Made by a program: the position numbers and the translations under genes
In this document: positions 16,111-26,171 of the stretch, in pieces
How positions within the stretch are numbered: position 1 is the stretch's first letter
Layout of the letters: each line of letters starts with the position of its first letter
The notes under the pieces: generated by a model
What the model was told of the DNA's origin: nothing
The model's database searches: none
The model's input: only the letters and a program-made list of their open reading frames with translations
Source of the DNA: Micropruina sp.
GTDB taxonomy: Bacteria > Actinomycetota > Actinomycetes > Propionibacteriales > Propionibacteriaceae
NCBI GenBank assembly: GCA_016711205.1
Contig: JADJTM010000003.1
Location: 124,001-188,000 of the forward strand
Length of the DNA: 64,000 nt
Direction: 5' to 3'

Positions 16111-17054
16111 GCAGGCTGCTGAAGGCCGAACTCAACCGCTGGTTCAGCCGCCGGCTCTGGTGGGCGATGCTGCTGGGCGCCGTGGCCATGGCACTGCTGG
16201 TGCTGCTCGGCTCGAGCCAGGCCTACCAGCCGCAGACCCCGGCCCAGATCGCGCAGGCCGAGCGCGACTACGCCGAGGCGCAGCAGCAGGCCGAGCAGGA
16301 GGTCAAGAACTGCATCGACGCCGGCCAGCCGGTCGAGGATTGCGCCTGGATGCCGCAACGATCCGACTTCGTCGCCGAGCCGCCCACCTACGCGATGCTG
16401 GTCGGCACCGGCGCCCAGTCGGCGACCCTGATCGGCGCCCTCGCCGCACTGGTGGTGGCGGCGTCGTTCATGGGGGCCGAGTTCAAGTCCGGCAGCCTGG
16501 CCACCTGGCTCACCTACGTGCCGCGCCGGGTGCAGGTGTTCGCCAGCAAGGCGGTCGTGGTGGTGCTCGGCTCGGCCCTGCTGAGCGTGCTGGTGCAGGG
16601 CCTGACCCAGGTGGGCATGCTCATCTACGCCTGGAGTTGGCTGGGTACGGCCGGCCTGCATGGTGCCGGGGACGAGTGGGGCATCGTCGGGCGGGGCCTG
16701 GTGGTGACGGCGGCGTCCGGCCTGCTGGGGTACTGCCTGGCGACGCTGTTCGGCAGCACGATCGCGCCGCTCGCCACCCTGCTCGGCGTCACCGTGGCCC
16801 AGTGGATGGCCGGCATCATCACCCTGCTCGTCGGCGTCGCGCCGTGGCTGCTGCAGGTGATGCCCGACAACAACCTCTATGCCTTCACCAACGGGCACTT
16901 CGAGACCACCTACCTGGAACGGGGACGGTCCGGCGAAGAGGTGGAGCGGCTCGTCCAGATCGGTCTGGGCCAGGCGTCGCTGTACCTGGGCTGCCTGCTG
17001 ACGATCGCGGTGGCGTCCGCATTGTGGAGCTTCACCCGACGCGAGGTGCGCTAG
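16107..17054 (+). CDS. ABC-2 type exporter permease
   Basis: A 315-aa membrane protein with one helix near the N-terminus, a 60-residue extracytoplasmic loop with two Cys (NCIDAGQPVEDCAW, perhaps a disulfide), then five more helices. ASFMGAEFKSGSLATWLTYVPRRVQV matches the ABC-2 permease pattern in which an intracellular helix contacts the ATPase. It starts at the GTG overlapping the ATPase stop (GTGA). The following gene kbl begins 11 bp later, so all three may be on one transcript. Confidence 0.88.
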   Translation: MSRLLKAELNRWFSRRLWWAMLLGAVAMALLVLLGSSQAYQPQTPAQIAQAERDYAEAQQQAEQEVKNCIDAGQPVEDCAWMPQRSDFVAEPPTYAMLVGTGAQSATLIGALAALVVAASFMGAEFKSGSLATWLTYVPRRVQVFASKAVVVVLGSALLSVLVQGLTQVGMLIYAWSWLGTAGLHGAGDEWGIVGRGLVVTAASGLLGYCLATLFGSTIAPLATLLGVTVAQWMAGIITLLVGVAPWLLQVMPDNNLYAFTNGHFETTYLERGRSGEEVERLVQIGLGQASLYLGCLLTIAVASALWSFTRREVR

Positions 17055-17064
17055 CGTCGCTGGC

Positions 17065-18252
<1,188 letters not shown>

Positions 18253-18268
18253 CGGGGGTTCCTCGGGT

Positions 18269-18304
18269 GGCGCTCGCCTAACTATTTGCCGCTCGTGGAG
18301 CTCC
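18269..18304. repeat. Left half of a palindromic repeat split by an IS
   Basis: This 36-bp sequence (begins GGCGCTCGCCTAACTATTTG) is the reverse complement, at 33 of 36 positions, of 19831-19866 on the far side of the insertion sequence. Together they form one palindromic unit whose loop received the element. A related intact unit lies at 50366-50426. Confidence 0.8.
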
Positions 18305-18309
18305 GAAGT

Positions 18310-19825
18310 TGTCAACCTGGTGTGGACAGTTCGCGAGTGTTGATGCCGGTGGGTCCGACGGTGGGGGCTCGGGGTGCTTGTCGGAAGCGGTTGGGGTGTG
18401 CGGCGTGGTAGGCGTCGAGTTGTGCTTGCCGTCGGGCTTGGTCGGTGGCGACGGTGCCGTGGTAGACGGCAGCCGGGGTGTAGTAGCCGATGCCGGAGTG
18501 TCTGTGGTGGTTGGCGTATCGATCGAGGAAAGCTTGTGTCCAGGCGCGGGCGTGGTCGATGTCATCGAACCGGGGTGGGTGGTCGATGTCGTATTTGATG
18601 GTTTTAAACATGGATTCGGAAAACGGGTTGTCGTTGCTGACGCGCGGACGGGAGAACGATCCGGTGACGTGGTGGTCGTTGAAGACGCCGGCCAGGTCGG
18701 CTGAGCGCATCGCGGAGCCGTTATCGGCATGGACGACATCCACGTGGCCGTGTTGCTGGAACGCGCGCCGGAAGAGCCTTTTGGCGGCGTGGCTGGTGGT
18801 AGTGGGTTCGATCAGCCAGCCGGTCGGGAAGCGAGAGTAGACGTCGAGGATCAGCATCAACTGGTAACACTCGAGGCCTTCTGGGCCGCCGCACAACTCG
18901 GTCGCGTCCCAGGACCACAGTTGGTTCGGTCGGAACGCCTGCGCGGTCGGAGCGGGCCGTTTCCGGCGTGATCCGCTGCCTTGGCTCCGTTGCCGGCGGC
19001 GATCCCCGACCAGGTTCTCGGATCGGGCGATCCGGTAGAACGTGGCTTGCGAACAGCTCACCTGCCCGGCATCGAAACTGCGCCAATAGGTTTGCACGAC
19101 CGACAGCTCGGCGTATTCATCCGCCACCAGCGACTCGATCACTTGGGCCCGCTCGGCCTCGGCCAGGGCCGCCGGCTGGTGCCGGTCACGATGCGGCACC
19201 GGCTCCGGCACCCGCCGATCGTGACAATAACCCCTGGTCAACCGATAGAAAGAGGCGCGTGGCAGGCCAGTGACACGACAGGCTCGGCTAATCGTCCAGC
19301 CCGCCGTCGTTGACAGCGCTGAGACCGCGTCGGTCAGGACAACTTGAGCCGCTTCAGCCATGACGCGTACTCGGTCGCGGACATCAACGCCGGCGGGATC
19401 TGCGAATCCGGTTCCGAGCTCGTCGTGATCCTCCAAGAGCTCGAACGCTTTTCCCAGGATCTCGGTTGCCGCTTCGGCCTGAGCGGTCTTGCGCCGCAGC
19501 GTTTCATTCTCGGCCCGCAATCGAGCCAACTCGGCACGCATCTGACCCACATCCGAGCGGCTCGCCACCCGCTGCTGAGACTGCTCCAGCTCGCCGTTAT
19601 CCCGCGCCCGCACCCACGCATAGACGGTGTTCCGATCCAGTCCGTACTCCCGCAATAGCCGCGTCTTCGCACCCCGCTCAACGCACCCATCCCACGCGCG
19701 CAAGAACTCCACCCGAAACTCCAACGAAAAGCGTCGATGCCCCCCAGCCGACATCCCCGGCTCCACACTGATCTGACCCACGCCCTGCCCTCCCACTCGC
19801 GAACTGTCTCACCCCCAGGTTGACA
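18310..19825 (-). mobile_element. IS3-like insertion sequence (1.5 kb)
   Basis: A complete element with terminal inverted repeats of about 30 bp. The left end begins TGTCAACCTGG (18310) and continues to GACAGTTCGCGAGT (18338); the right end (19795-19825) is its imperfect reverse complement. It holds a single full-length transposase on the minus strand. No direct target duplication is evident at the immediate flanks (GAAGT and GCGGG). Both ends abut halves of a palindromic repeat, so the target was the loop of that hairpin. Confidence 0.88.
18312..19754 (-). CDS. IS transposase, DD35E integrase core
   Basis: A 480-aa transposase in one uninterrupted frame. The N-terminus has a helix-turn-helix (RRFSLEFRVEFLRAWDG to TRLLREYGLDRNTVYAW), followed by a leucine-zipper coiled coil (ELARLRAENETLRRK). 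The catalytic residues are in LWSWDATEL, VVHADNGSA and NPFSESMFK, with 35 residues between the second Asp and the Glu. This is the IS3/retroviral-integrase pattern, but without the usual two-ORF frameshift. The ATG at 19754 is chosen; a GTG at 19796 inside the right inverted repeat would add 14 residues. The TGA stop lies in the left repeat. Confidence 0.9.
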   Translation of the reverse strand: MSAGGHRRFSLEFRVEFLRAWDGCVERGAKTRLLREYGLDRNTVYAWVRARDNGELEQSQQRVASRSDVGQMRAELARLRAENETLRRKTAQAEAATEILGKAFELLEDHDELGTGFADPAGVDVRDRVRVMAEAAQVVLTDAVSALSTTAGWTISRACRVTGLPRASFYRLTRGYCHDRRVPEPVPHRDRHQPAALAEAERAQVIESLVADEYAELSVVQTYWRSFDAGQVSCSQATFYRIARSENLVGDRRRQRSQGSGSRRKRPAPTAQAFRPNQLWSWDATELCGGPEGLECYQLMLILDVYSRFPTGWLIEPTTTSHAAKRLFRRAFQQHGHVDVVHADNGSAMRSADLAGVFNDHHVTGSFSRPRVSNDNPFSESMFKTIKYDIDHPPRFDDIDHARAWTQAFLDRYANHHRHSGIGYYTPAAVYHGTVATDQARRQAQLDAYHAAHPNRFRQAPRAPTVGPTGINTRELSTPG

Positions 19826-19830
19826 GCGGG

Positions 19831-19866
19831 GGAGCTTCGCGAGCGGCAAGTAGTTAGGCGAGCGCC
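19831..19866. repeat. Right half of the palindromic repeat split by the IS
   Basis: Reverse complement of 18269-18304 with three mismatches. Rejoining both halves gives a hairpin of 36-bp arms between kbl and the convergent MFS gene, in the position expected of a bidirectional terminator or a REP-like element. Confidence 0.8.
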
Positions 19867-19883
19867 AACGTGGGCGGCCGACG

Positions 19884-21227
19884 TCAGGGGGCCGGACGAT
19901 CCCCCTCGGCGTCCGCCTCTGCTGCGCGGATCTGCGCGGTGCTCGTGCATGCCCGCGCGTAGCCGATCAGGGCCAGGTGGCCGACCCCGGCCAGCAGAAA
20001 GACGGCCCGCAGCGCCCAGTCCCGGCTCATCGTCGTCTCGCCCAGGCTGACCAGCAGGCCGCCGAGCAGGGTGCCGATCGCGATCGTGCCCCAGCCGAAG
20101 AACCGGTACACGGAGTTGACCCGGCCCAGCAGCCGGTCGGGCACCAGGCGCTGCCGCAGCGACACGGTGATCACGTTCCACAAGACCACGAACACGCCCT
20201 CGGCCACGCCGCACAGCCAGAACACCACCGCAACCGGAACCAGCCCCATGATCAACATCGACACCCCCATGCCGACTATCGACACCAGCAGCGCCGTGCC
20301 GGGCGAGAGCCTGGCGGTGATCCGCTCGGCGGTCAGCGAGCCGATCACGGCGCCCGCGGCGAAGCCGGTGGTGACCAGGCCGAACTGCCAGCCCTCGTAC
20401 AGCCCGAGCACCTCCTGCACGAACAGCACCAAGGTGACGAAGGCCAGGTTGCTGAGCAGGTTGAGCAGGCCCAGCAGTATCGCCAGGGTGCGGATCAGCC
20501 GGTTGCGCCACAGCCACCCGAAGCCCTCGGCGATCTCGACCCGCCAGTCGATCCGTCCGGACGGGGCGTCGTCGGCCTCGCGGGCGCTGAACGTGCCGAC
20601 CAGGGCGAACACCATGGCGGCGCTGACCGCCAGCAGGCCCGCGTTGACCAGAAACGGCAGCGCCAGCCCCACCGCGACCAGCACACCGCCCAGCGGCGGA
20701 CCGACGAAGCTGTTCATGGTGGTCTCGGCCGCCCACATGCGTCCGTTGGCCTGTTCCAGCCGATCGCGCTCGACCAGGGACGGCATCAGCGACTGGGCCG
20801 TGTTGTCGCGCAGCACCTCGGCACACCCCAGCAGCAGCGAGGCGATGCAGAGCGCCGCCACCAGCAGCGGCCCGCTGGCGGGCTCGTCGGCTCCGGCCGC
20901 CAGTTGCGCCGGGGTCGGCAACTCGGCCTGGTAGCGCAGCACCACCAGGCCGAGCGCCGCCACCACGACCAGGCGGCACAGATCCATCCAGGCCACCAGC
21001 TTGCGGCGGTCGAACCGGTCGCTGATCACGCCCGCGGGCAGGCTGAACAGCAGCCACGGCAGCCGTCCGGCCACGCCCACCAGTGCGATCAGCAGGGCGT
21101 CGCGGGTGATCGCCGAAGCCAGCCAGACCAGTGCGACGGTCATCAGGCCATCGCCCAGGTTGGTGGCCGTCGCAGCTGCGAACAGCTTGCGATAGTTGGC
21201 CCCCAGCGGCCGCCCGGACGCGCTCAC
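19884..21227 (-). CDS. MFS exporter (EntS/tetronasin-like)
   Basis: A 447-aa, 12-helix permease of the MFS_3 type. GLMTVALVWLASAITRDALLIALVGVAGRLPW and the loop SDRFDRRKLVAWMD between helices 2 and 3 fit the family; RLEQANGRMWAAETTMNSFVGPPLGG is also typical. Such proteins export drugs or siderophore-like compounds. The GTG at 21227 overlaps the stop of the upstream ArsR gene (GTGA), so regulator and exporter form a coupled two-gene operon. Substrate unknown. Confidence 0.9.
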   Translation of the reverse strand: MSASGRPLGANYRKLFAAATATNLGDGLMTVALVWLASAITRDALLIALVGVAGRLPWLLFSLPAGVISDRFDRRKLVAWMDLCRLVVVAALGLVVLRYQAELPTPAQLAAGADEPASGPLLVAALCIASLLLGCAEVLRDNTAQSLMPSLVERDRLEQANGRMWAAETTMNSFVGPPLGGVLVAVGLALPFLVNAGLLAVSAAMVFALVGTFSAREADDAPSGRIDWRVEIAEGFGWLWRNRLIRTLAILLGLLNLLSNLAFVTLVLFVQEVLGLYEGWQFGLVTTGFAAGAVIGSLTAERITARLSPGTALLVSIVGMGVSMLIMGLVPVAVVFWLCGVAEGVFVVLWNVITVSLRQRLVPDRLLGRVNSVYRFFGWGTIAIGTLLGGLLVSLGETTMSRDWALRAVFLLAGVGHLALIGYARACTSTAQIRAAEADAEGDRPAP

Positions 21228-21853
21228 GCGCCGTCGTTCGCTTCGCGCTGTGCGACGCGCCCGTCCTTGTCCCCGTCCTCGGCATCGATATCGGGCAGCG
21301 GCGGACGATCCGTGGCGTACAGCGCGAAGACCAGCGCGTAGGTGGTCTCGCCTTGGGGCGGTTCGGCGGCGAAGTCGAACAGCAGCTGGTGCAGGCGCTC
21401 GTTCCACTCCTGCAGACGCTCGCGCGGAATGCGGGCGAAGCGCTGGTTGGCGTTCACGAAGGCGTCCCGGTTCAGGGCGGCGCGCACCCCGTCGATCGCA
21501 CCGATGAGCACCCGCTCGTCGTGACCGACCGCCTCGTGTTCACGGTTGTAGAAGAACACCCGGGCGGTTCGTCCGTAGTACTTGGCCTCGAGCGCCCGCA
21601 CCCGCTTGGTGCGCACCACGGTCACCAGCCCCGCCTCGGCAAGCACCTTGAGGTGATGACCGATGGTGCCCTTGGGCTTTCCCAACACCTGAGCCAGTTC
21701 GGACGTGGTCGCCGCCCGCTCGAGCAGCAGCGAACACAGTTCCGCCCGGGTCGGTTCGAACAGGGCCCGGTACTGCGCGGCCTCGGTCAGGTCGATCGAG
21801 TCGGCCAGGTCGTAGTCGGGGATGCGCACCGCGTCCGAAGAATGGTCTGCCAT
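21224..21853 (-). CDS. ArsR-type winged-helix regulator of the MFS exporter
   Basis: A 209-aa regulator. The winged helix spans about residues 20-90 (RALFEPTRAELCSLLLERAATTSELAQVLGKPKGTIGHHLKVLAEAGL). The C-terminal 100 residues form an extra domain without metal-binding Cys clusters, so a small-molecule ligand is more likely than metal. Three in-frame starts exist (TTG 21889, ATG 21871, ATG 21853). The one at 21853 is preferred because a perfect palindrome lies immediately upstream. It is probably an autorepressor that also controls the coupled exporter. Confidence 0.85.
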   Translation of the reverse strand: MADHSSDAVRIPDYDLADSIDLTEAAQYRALFEPTRAELCSLLLERAATTSELAQVLGKPKGTIGHHLKVLAEAGLVTVVRTKRVRALEAKYYGRTARVFFYNREHEAVGHDERVLIGAIDGVRAALNRDAFVNANQRFARIPRERLQEWNERLHQLLFDFAAEPPQGETTYALVFALYATDRPPLPDIDAEDGDKDGRVAQREANDGA

Positions 21854-21859
21854 AACCGT

Positions 21860-21881
21860 ATGGTCGGTCATTACCGACCAT
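21860..21881 (-). promoter_or_regulatory. Operator palindrome for the ArsR/MFS operon
   Basis: ATGGTCGGT (21860-21868) and ACCGACCAT (21873-21881) are perfect 9-bp inverted repeats with a 4-bp centre. A TTGACG -35 candidate on the minus strand (21884-21889) lies directly upstream, so bound regulator would cover the promoter. Confidence 0.7.
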
Positions 21882-21917
21882 TGCGTCAAGGGCCGTGCCT
21901 GTGTCGACGCGCAGCAC

Positions 21918-22703
21918 TCAGGCCGGGCTCAGAGCGTGCAACCGGCGCGTCAGCAGGGTGCTGGATGCCGTGGCGATCGGAAACACCAGCAGCGCCAGCG
22001 CCGGAATCGACACCAGCAAGAAGGTGGGCACCCCGAAACCCAGGATCAGCCACGGGTTGCGGCGCAGCAGTTGGTGGCGCTGGCCCAGGGTGCGCAACCC
22101 CCGTCGTCCGGCCGCGGAGCCGACCAGTTCGAGGGTGATCATCCATCCACCGAACAGGGCCGCACCGATCGCCGACAGCACGCCGCCGACCACCGGAATC
22201 AGCCCGATCAGCACCAGTGCCGCGCCCACCGGAACCGTGATCGCCACCACCTTGGCCAACTGGGTGAGCGTCGACCAGAGCGCCCGCAGCGGCCCGTCGT
22301 CGGGCGAGCGGTCGAAGCTGCCCGCGTGGGCGTCGATCTGCTCGGAGATGCGGTCGTACAGCGGGGCGCCGAGGGCGAGTGTGGTGACGGTGAACAACAG
22401 CACCAGCAGCAGGCCGCTGGTGACGACGATCAGCAGCGCGACCAGGCCGCGGAGCGCCTCAGCGCCCGTCCAGCCTTCCGCGAACGGCGTGGCCCACACG
22501 GCGACGCCCTGCGACAGCCAGCTGGCCGTGACGAACAGGCCGACGAACAGCAGGCTGGTGATCAGCGGCGGGATCAGGCCGAGCAGAAACAGCCGAGGAC
22601 GCCGCAGTACGAGTCCCGCGCCCGTGACCAACAAACCGATACCGCTCGCCAGGCCCACGACCAGATTGGATCGTGAGGGTGCGTGCGCCGATGTCTTGCT
22701 CAC
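21918..22703 (-). CDS. EI24/CysZ-like membrane protein
   Basis: A 261-aa integral membrane protein with four to six helices. LVVGLASGIGLLVTGAGLVLRRPRLFLLGLIPPLI at the N-terminus and the central LGAPLYDRISEQIDAHAG match the EI24 (PF07264) family, which includes CysZ sulfate permeases. Actinobacterial members are of uncertain function; transport is only a guess. The GTG at 22703 begins the conserved part. No sulfur genes lie nearby. Confidence 0.82.
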   Translation of the reverse strand: MSKTSAHAPSRSNLVVGLASGIGLLVTGAGLVLRRPRLFLLGLIPPLITSLLFVGLFVTASWLSQGVAVWATPFAEGWTGAEALRGLVALLIVVTSGLLLVLLFTVTTLALGAPLYDRISEQIDAHAGSFDRSPDDGPLRALWSTLTQLAKVVAITVPVGAALVLIGLIPVVGGVLSAIGAALFGGWMITLELVGSAAGRRGLRTLGQRHQLLRRNPWLILGFGVPTFLLVSIPALALLVFPIATASSTLLTRRLHALSPA

Positions 22704-22782
22704 GGCCCTCCTCCCGATAGGCCGACCGATGCGGACCCACTGTAGGCCACGTTTCTCCCTGCGACAGAAACCGTGACCAGCT

Positions 22783-23625
22783 TCACAGCTTGGCAGCCAG
22801 AGCGCTCAGCGTTTCGGACGTTCCGGCGTCCAGCCGCACCGTCGCCGACTCGTCGCCGCGGGTGGCGCCGCGATTCACGATCGCGACCGGCGTGCCGTTC
22901 TTCGCGGCGTGCCGGACGAACCGCAGCCCCGACATCACGGTCAGGGAGGATCCGGCCACCAGCAGAACCTCCGCGGCGTCGACGGCGGCGTAGGCCTGGG
23001 CGACCCGGGCCGGTGGAACCGACTCGCCGAAGAACACCACGTCGGGCTTGAGCAGGCCGCCGCAGCGTTCGCAGTGCAGCACCACGAAGTCGCTCCACCG
23101 CTCGACGACCGCGTCGCCGTCCGGACGCAGCCGCGCATCGTCCAGCTCGGCGCGTCCGGCCGCCACCTCGCCCTCCAGGCCAGGGTTGGCGTGCTCCAGC
23201 CGCCGCTGCAGCCGGCTTCGCGGCGACAGCTCGCCGCAGGCCAAACAGCGGACCCGGTCGATCCGGCCGTGCAGGTCGATCACGGACGCGCTGCCGGCGG
23301 CCTGATGCAGCCCGTCCACGTTCTGGGTGATCACGGTGGCCAGACCCCGCTGCGCCAGCGCGGCCAGGGCCCGGTGCCCGGCGTTGGGCCGAGCCGCCCC
23401 GAAACTGCGAAAGCCGAGCAGCGAGCGCGCCCAGTAGCGGCGTCGCACGGTCTCGAAGCGCAGGAAGTCGTCGTACTGGATCGGGCTGGCCGGTCGGGCG
23501 TCGGCGCCCCGATAGTCGGGAATGCCCGAGTCGGTGCTGATACCGGCCCCGGTCAGCGCCGTCCAGCGCCGGGAGCGCAGCAGGTCCGCGAGCGCGTCGA
23601 TGCTCACGGCGGCACTCACGCTCAC
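22783..23625 (-). CDS. Sirtuin (NAD-dependent protein deacylase)
   Basis: A 280-aa Sir2-family enzyme that uses NAD+ to remove acyl groups from lysines. The NAD site GAGISTDSGIPDYRG is at about residues 27-41, TQNVDGLHQ and the catalytic His in VIDLHGRID follow, and the zinc site is formed by CLAC and CERC. The long insert between these Cys pairs (about 60 residues) is larger than usual. FFGESVPP and GSSLTVMSGL complete the fold. The GTG at 23625 overlaps the rhomboid stop (GTGA); other GTGs lie 6 and 18 nt downstream. Confidence 0.92.
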   Translation of the reverse strand: MSVSAAVSIDALADLLRSRRWTALTGAGISTDSGIPDYRGADARPASPIQYDDFLRFETVRRRYWARSLLGFRSFGAARPNAGHRALAALAQRGLATVITQNVDGLHQAAGSASVIDLHGRIDRVRCLACGELSPRSRLQRRLEHANPGLEGEVAAGRAELDDARLRPDGDAVVERWSDFVVLHCERCGGLLKPDVVFFGESVPPARVAQAYAAVDAAEVLLVAGSSLTVMSGLRFVRHAAKNGTPVAIVNRGATRGDESATVRLDAGTSETLSALAAKL

Positions 23626-24590
23626 CGCAGCATCACCACCCGCACGGCGATCAGCACCAGCAGCAGCAACGTGACGGCGATCACCCCCGGCCACTGCCAG
23701 CGGGCCCGCTGTTCGCGCGGCGTCAGCACCAGCACGGCCGCGACCGCCAACCCGCCGATCAGGCCGCCCAGATGGCCCTGCCACGAGATGTAGGCGCCGC
23801 CGAGCACGGTGATCACCACGTTGATGCCCAGCCACATGGCGATCTGCTGATAGTTGCCGCCGGACTTGCGGGCGATCAGCAGCAGGGCCCCGAGCAGGCC
23901 GAAGATCGCTCCGGACGCACCCAGTGCCGAGCTGTCCGGAGCGGCCAGCCACAGCACCGCCGCCGACCCGGCCAGCGCGCTGACGAAGTAGACGGCCAGA
24001 AAGCGGGCGCGGCCGAGCACCTGTTCCAGCGGCGGGCCCAGAAAGTAGAGCGTCAGCAGGTTGGTGGCCACGTGCAGCAGTTCGGCGTGGGCGAAGGCGC
24101 TGGTGATCAGCTGCCACCAGGCGCCGGTGGCCACGCCGTCGGCCCAGTACGCGCCCTGGACGGCGTCGCAGGCGGCCTGGCCCAGGCCGGGGTAGTAGCG
24201 CCCGGTGCTGTCGTCGACCAGGCATTGACCCAGCGGCGTGATGGCCAACCGGTTGGCCCAGCGGCCCAAACCGCCGCCGGTCAGCACGATCAGCAGAAAC
24301 ACGCCCACGTTGACGCCGATCAGCACCAGCGAGGTCAGCCGAGGGTTGGCCGAACGGGTGCCGCCGTACGGTCCCTCGGCGCTGCGGGTGGCCCTGGCTC
24401 CCTCACGGACGCATTCGGGGCACTGCACGCCGACGTGCGCCTCGACCATGCATTCGGGGCAGATCGGACGACGGCAGCGCTGGCACCCGATCAGCGTGGC
24501 CCGCTCGGGGTGCCGGTAGCAGACCTGCACGGGCGGCTGCTGTCCCCACGGGGGTTGCGCGGGCGGCTGGAACGACGGTGGCTGGCTCAT
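23622..24590 (-). CDS. Rhomboid intramembrane serine protease with N-terminal zinc motif
   Basis: A 322-aa protein. The first 70 residues contain a Pro/Gln tail and a B-box-like zinc motif (CYRHPERATLIGCQRCRRP then CPEC and CPECV). The membrane domain has about seven helices with the nucleophile in GASGAIFGLLGAL, the partner His in GHLGGLIGG, and HVATNLLTLYFLGPPLE. It should cleave single-pass substrates inside the membrane. The ATG at 24590 gives the complete zinc motif. It is translationally coupled to the downstream sirtuin. Confidence 0.93.
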   Translation of the reverse strand: MSQPPSFQPPAQPPWGQQPPVQVCYRHPERATLIGCQRCRRPICPECMVEAHVGVQCPECVREGARATRSAEGPYGGTRSANPRLTSLVLIGVNVGVFLLIVLTGGGLGRWANRLAITPLGQCLVDDSTGRYYPGLGQAACDAVQGAYWADGVATGAWWQLITSAFAHAELLHVATNLLTLYFLGPPLEQVLGRARFLAVYFVSALAGSAAVLWLAAPDSSALGASGAIFGLLGALLLIARKSGGNYQQIAMWLGINVVITVLGGAYISWQGHLGGLIGGLAVAAVLVLTPREQRARWQWPGVIAVTLLLLVLIAVRVVMLR

Positions 24591-24598
24591 CGGCGGCC

Positions 24599-25618
24599 TC
24601 AGGCCAGCGTGCGGCTGCGCTGGTCGATGCCCAACTCGCCGTAGGGGTAGTCGGGCAGCTCGGGAGCGGAGGCGTCGGTGAGCAGGCGGGCGGCGGCCTC
24701 GTCCAGGTGCACCTCGGCGATGGCGAGCGAGCCCTGCAGCTGCTCGACCGTGCGGGCGCCGACGATCGGCGCGGTCACCTGCGGACGATCCGCGACCCAG
24801 GCCAGCGCGGCCTGCGCCATGGTCAACCCGGACTGCTCGGCGACCTGTCGCAGCACGTCGAGCACCCGCCAGGTCGCCTCGGTGTTGCGGCGGTCGTAGG
24901 CCTCCATGCCGCGCGCGGGGTTCTCGCCCAGCCGGCTGCTGCCGGTGGGTGCGGCGTTGCGGCGGTACTTGCCGGTCAGCCAGCCGCCGGCCAGCGGGCT
25001 CCACGGCATCAGGCCGAGCCCGTACTGAGCGCAGGCGGGGACGATCTCGAGCTCGATGCTGCGGGTGAGCAGGTTGTACTGCGGCTGCAACGACACCGGC
25101 ACCGTCCAGCCCCCGGACGAGGCCCGCTCGGCCACCGCGGTCAGCTGCCAGCCGAGAAAGTTGGACAGCCCGAAGTAGTGCACCTTGCCGGCGCGGACGG
25201 CGTCGTCGATGAACCGCAGGTACTCATCGATCGGCGTCAGCGGATCCCACGCGTGCAACTGGTACAGGTCGATCGACTCGCCCCCGAGCCGGCCCAGGCT
25301 GGCGTTCAGGGCATCGTGCAGGTGCCGGCGCGACAGCCCCGCGCCGTTGGGTGAGTCGCTCATCGGAAACCGGGCCTTGGTGGCCAGCACCAACCGGTCG
25401 CGGACGTCCGCGCGTTCGCCCAGCCAGTCGCCGACGAGCTGCTCGGAGGCACCCCGGGAGTACACGTCGGCGGTGTCGATGAAGGTGCCGCCGGCCTCGA
25501 CGAATGCGTCCAGCTGCGCGAACGAGCCGGCGCGGTCGGTCTCGGCGCCGAAGGTCATGGTGCCCAGGCACAGCCGCGAGACGGCCAGGCCGCTCTCGCC
25601 CAGAAGTCGGTGTTCCAT
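24599..25618 (-). CDS. Aldo/keto reductase
   Basis: A 339-aa NADPH-dependent reductase of the aldo/keto reductase superfamily (YghZ/IolS-like). Catalytic residues are in FIDTADVYSRGASEQ (Asp, Tyr), LVLATKARF (Lys) and YQLHAWD (His). The cofactor segment is PIVGARTVEQLQGSLA. The ATG at 25618 opens the conserved beta hairpin (MEHRLLGESGLAVSRLCLGT). The physiological carbonyl substrate is not evident. It lies 8 bp upstream of the rhomboid gene, probably in the same operon. Confidence 0.93.
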   Translation of the reverse strand: MEHRLLGESGLAVSRLCLGTMTFGAETDRAGSFAQLDAFVEAGGTFIDTADVYSRGASEQLVGDWLGERADVRDRLVLATKARFPMSDSPNGAGLSRRHLHDALNASLGRLGGESIDLYQLHAWDPLTPIDEYLRFIDDAVRAGKVHYFGLSNFLGWQLTAVAERASSGGWTVPVSLQPQYNLLTRSIELEIVPACAQYGLGLMPWSPLAGGWLTGKYRRNAAPTGSSRLGENPARGMEAYDRRNTEATWRVLDVLRQVAEQSGLTMAQAALAWVADRPQVTAPIVGARTVEQLQGSLAIAEVHLDEAAARLLTDASAPELPDYPYGELGIDQRSRTLA

Positions 25619-25686
25619 CGCTACAGCCTAGTGACGCCCGCTGACGGTGTGCGGCCGGCCTGCGGTGCGGTCGATAGGCTGGGCGG

Positions 25687-26169
25687 GTGCCGACACCCGA
25701 CTTCGTCCTGGCCCTGCGCGCGAAGGTGGGCCACGACATGCTCTGGCTGTCGGGGGCGACCGCGGTGATCGTGCGTCCCGGCCCCGGCGGCGACGAGGTG
25801 CTGCTGGTGAAACGCTCGGACGACGGCAACTGGTCGCCGATCGCCGGCATCGTCGACCCGGGGGAGGATCCGCACGTGACCGCCGTCCGCGAGGCCGCCG
25901 AAGAGGCCTGCGTCGAGGTGCAGGTGCAGCGGCTGGCCTGGCTGAACGTCACGGAGCCCGTCAGCTATGCCAACGGCGACGTCACCCAGTACATCGACCA
26001 CACCTTTCTGTGCCGCTGGATCGCCGGCGAGCCCCGTCCGGGCGACGGGGAGGCGACCGACGCGCGCTTCTTCGCCGTCGACGCCCTGCCCGACATGCCC
26101 GCCAACTACCTGGAGCGCATCCAGGTCGCGTTGCAGGACCGGCCCGACACAGCGCTGGGCGGGCGCTGA
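25687..26169 (+). CDS. Nudix hydrolase
   Basis: A 160-aa Nudix protein. The Nudix box (GIVDPGEDP, then REAAEEACVEV) has the catalytic REAAEE and a Cys at the position usually taken by Gly. NWSPIAGIVDPGE and YIDHTFLCRWIAGEPRPGDGEA resemble MutT/ADP-ribose-type enzymes that hydrolyse nucleoside diphosphate derivatives. The GTG at 25687 is near the intergenic start and gives a full-length domain. The next gene follows after 2 bp, so the two are likely co-translated. Confidence 0.9.
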   Translation: MPTPDFVLALRAKVGHDMLWLSGATAVIVRPGPGGDEVLLVKRSDDGNWSPIAGIVDPGEDPHVTAVREAAEEACVEVQVQRLAWLNVTEPVSYANGDVTQYIDHTFLCRWIAGEPRPGDGEATDARFFAVDALPDMPANYLERIQVALQDRPDTALGGR

Positions 26170-26171
26170 GC

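Noticed and set aside
18305..19830. Target-site duplication around the insertion sequence
   Set aside because: The bases next to the two ends (GAAGT and GCGGG) differ, so no direct repeat can be claimed.
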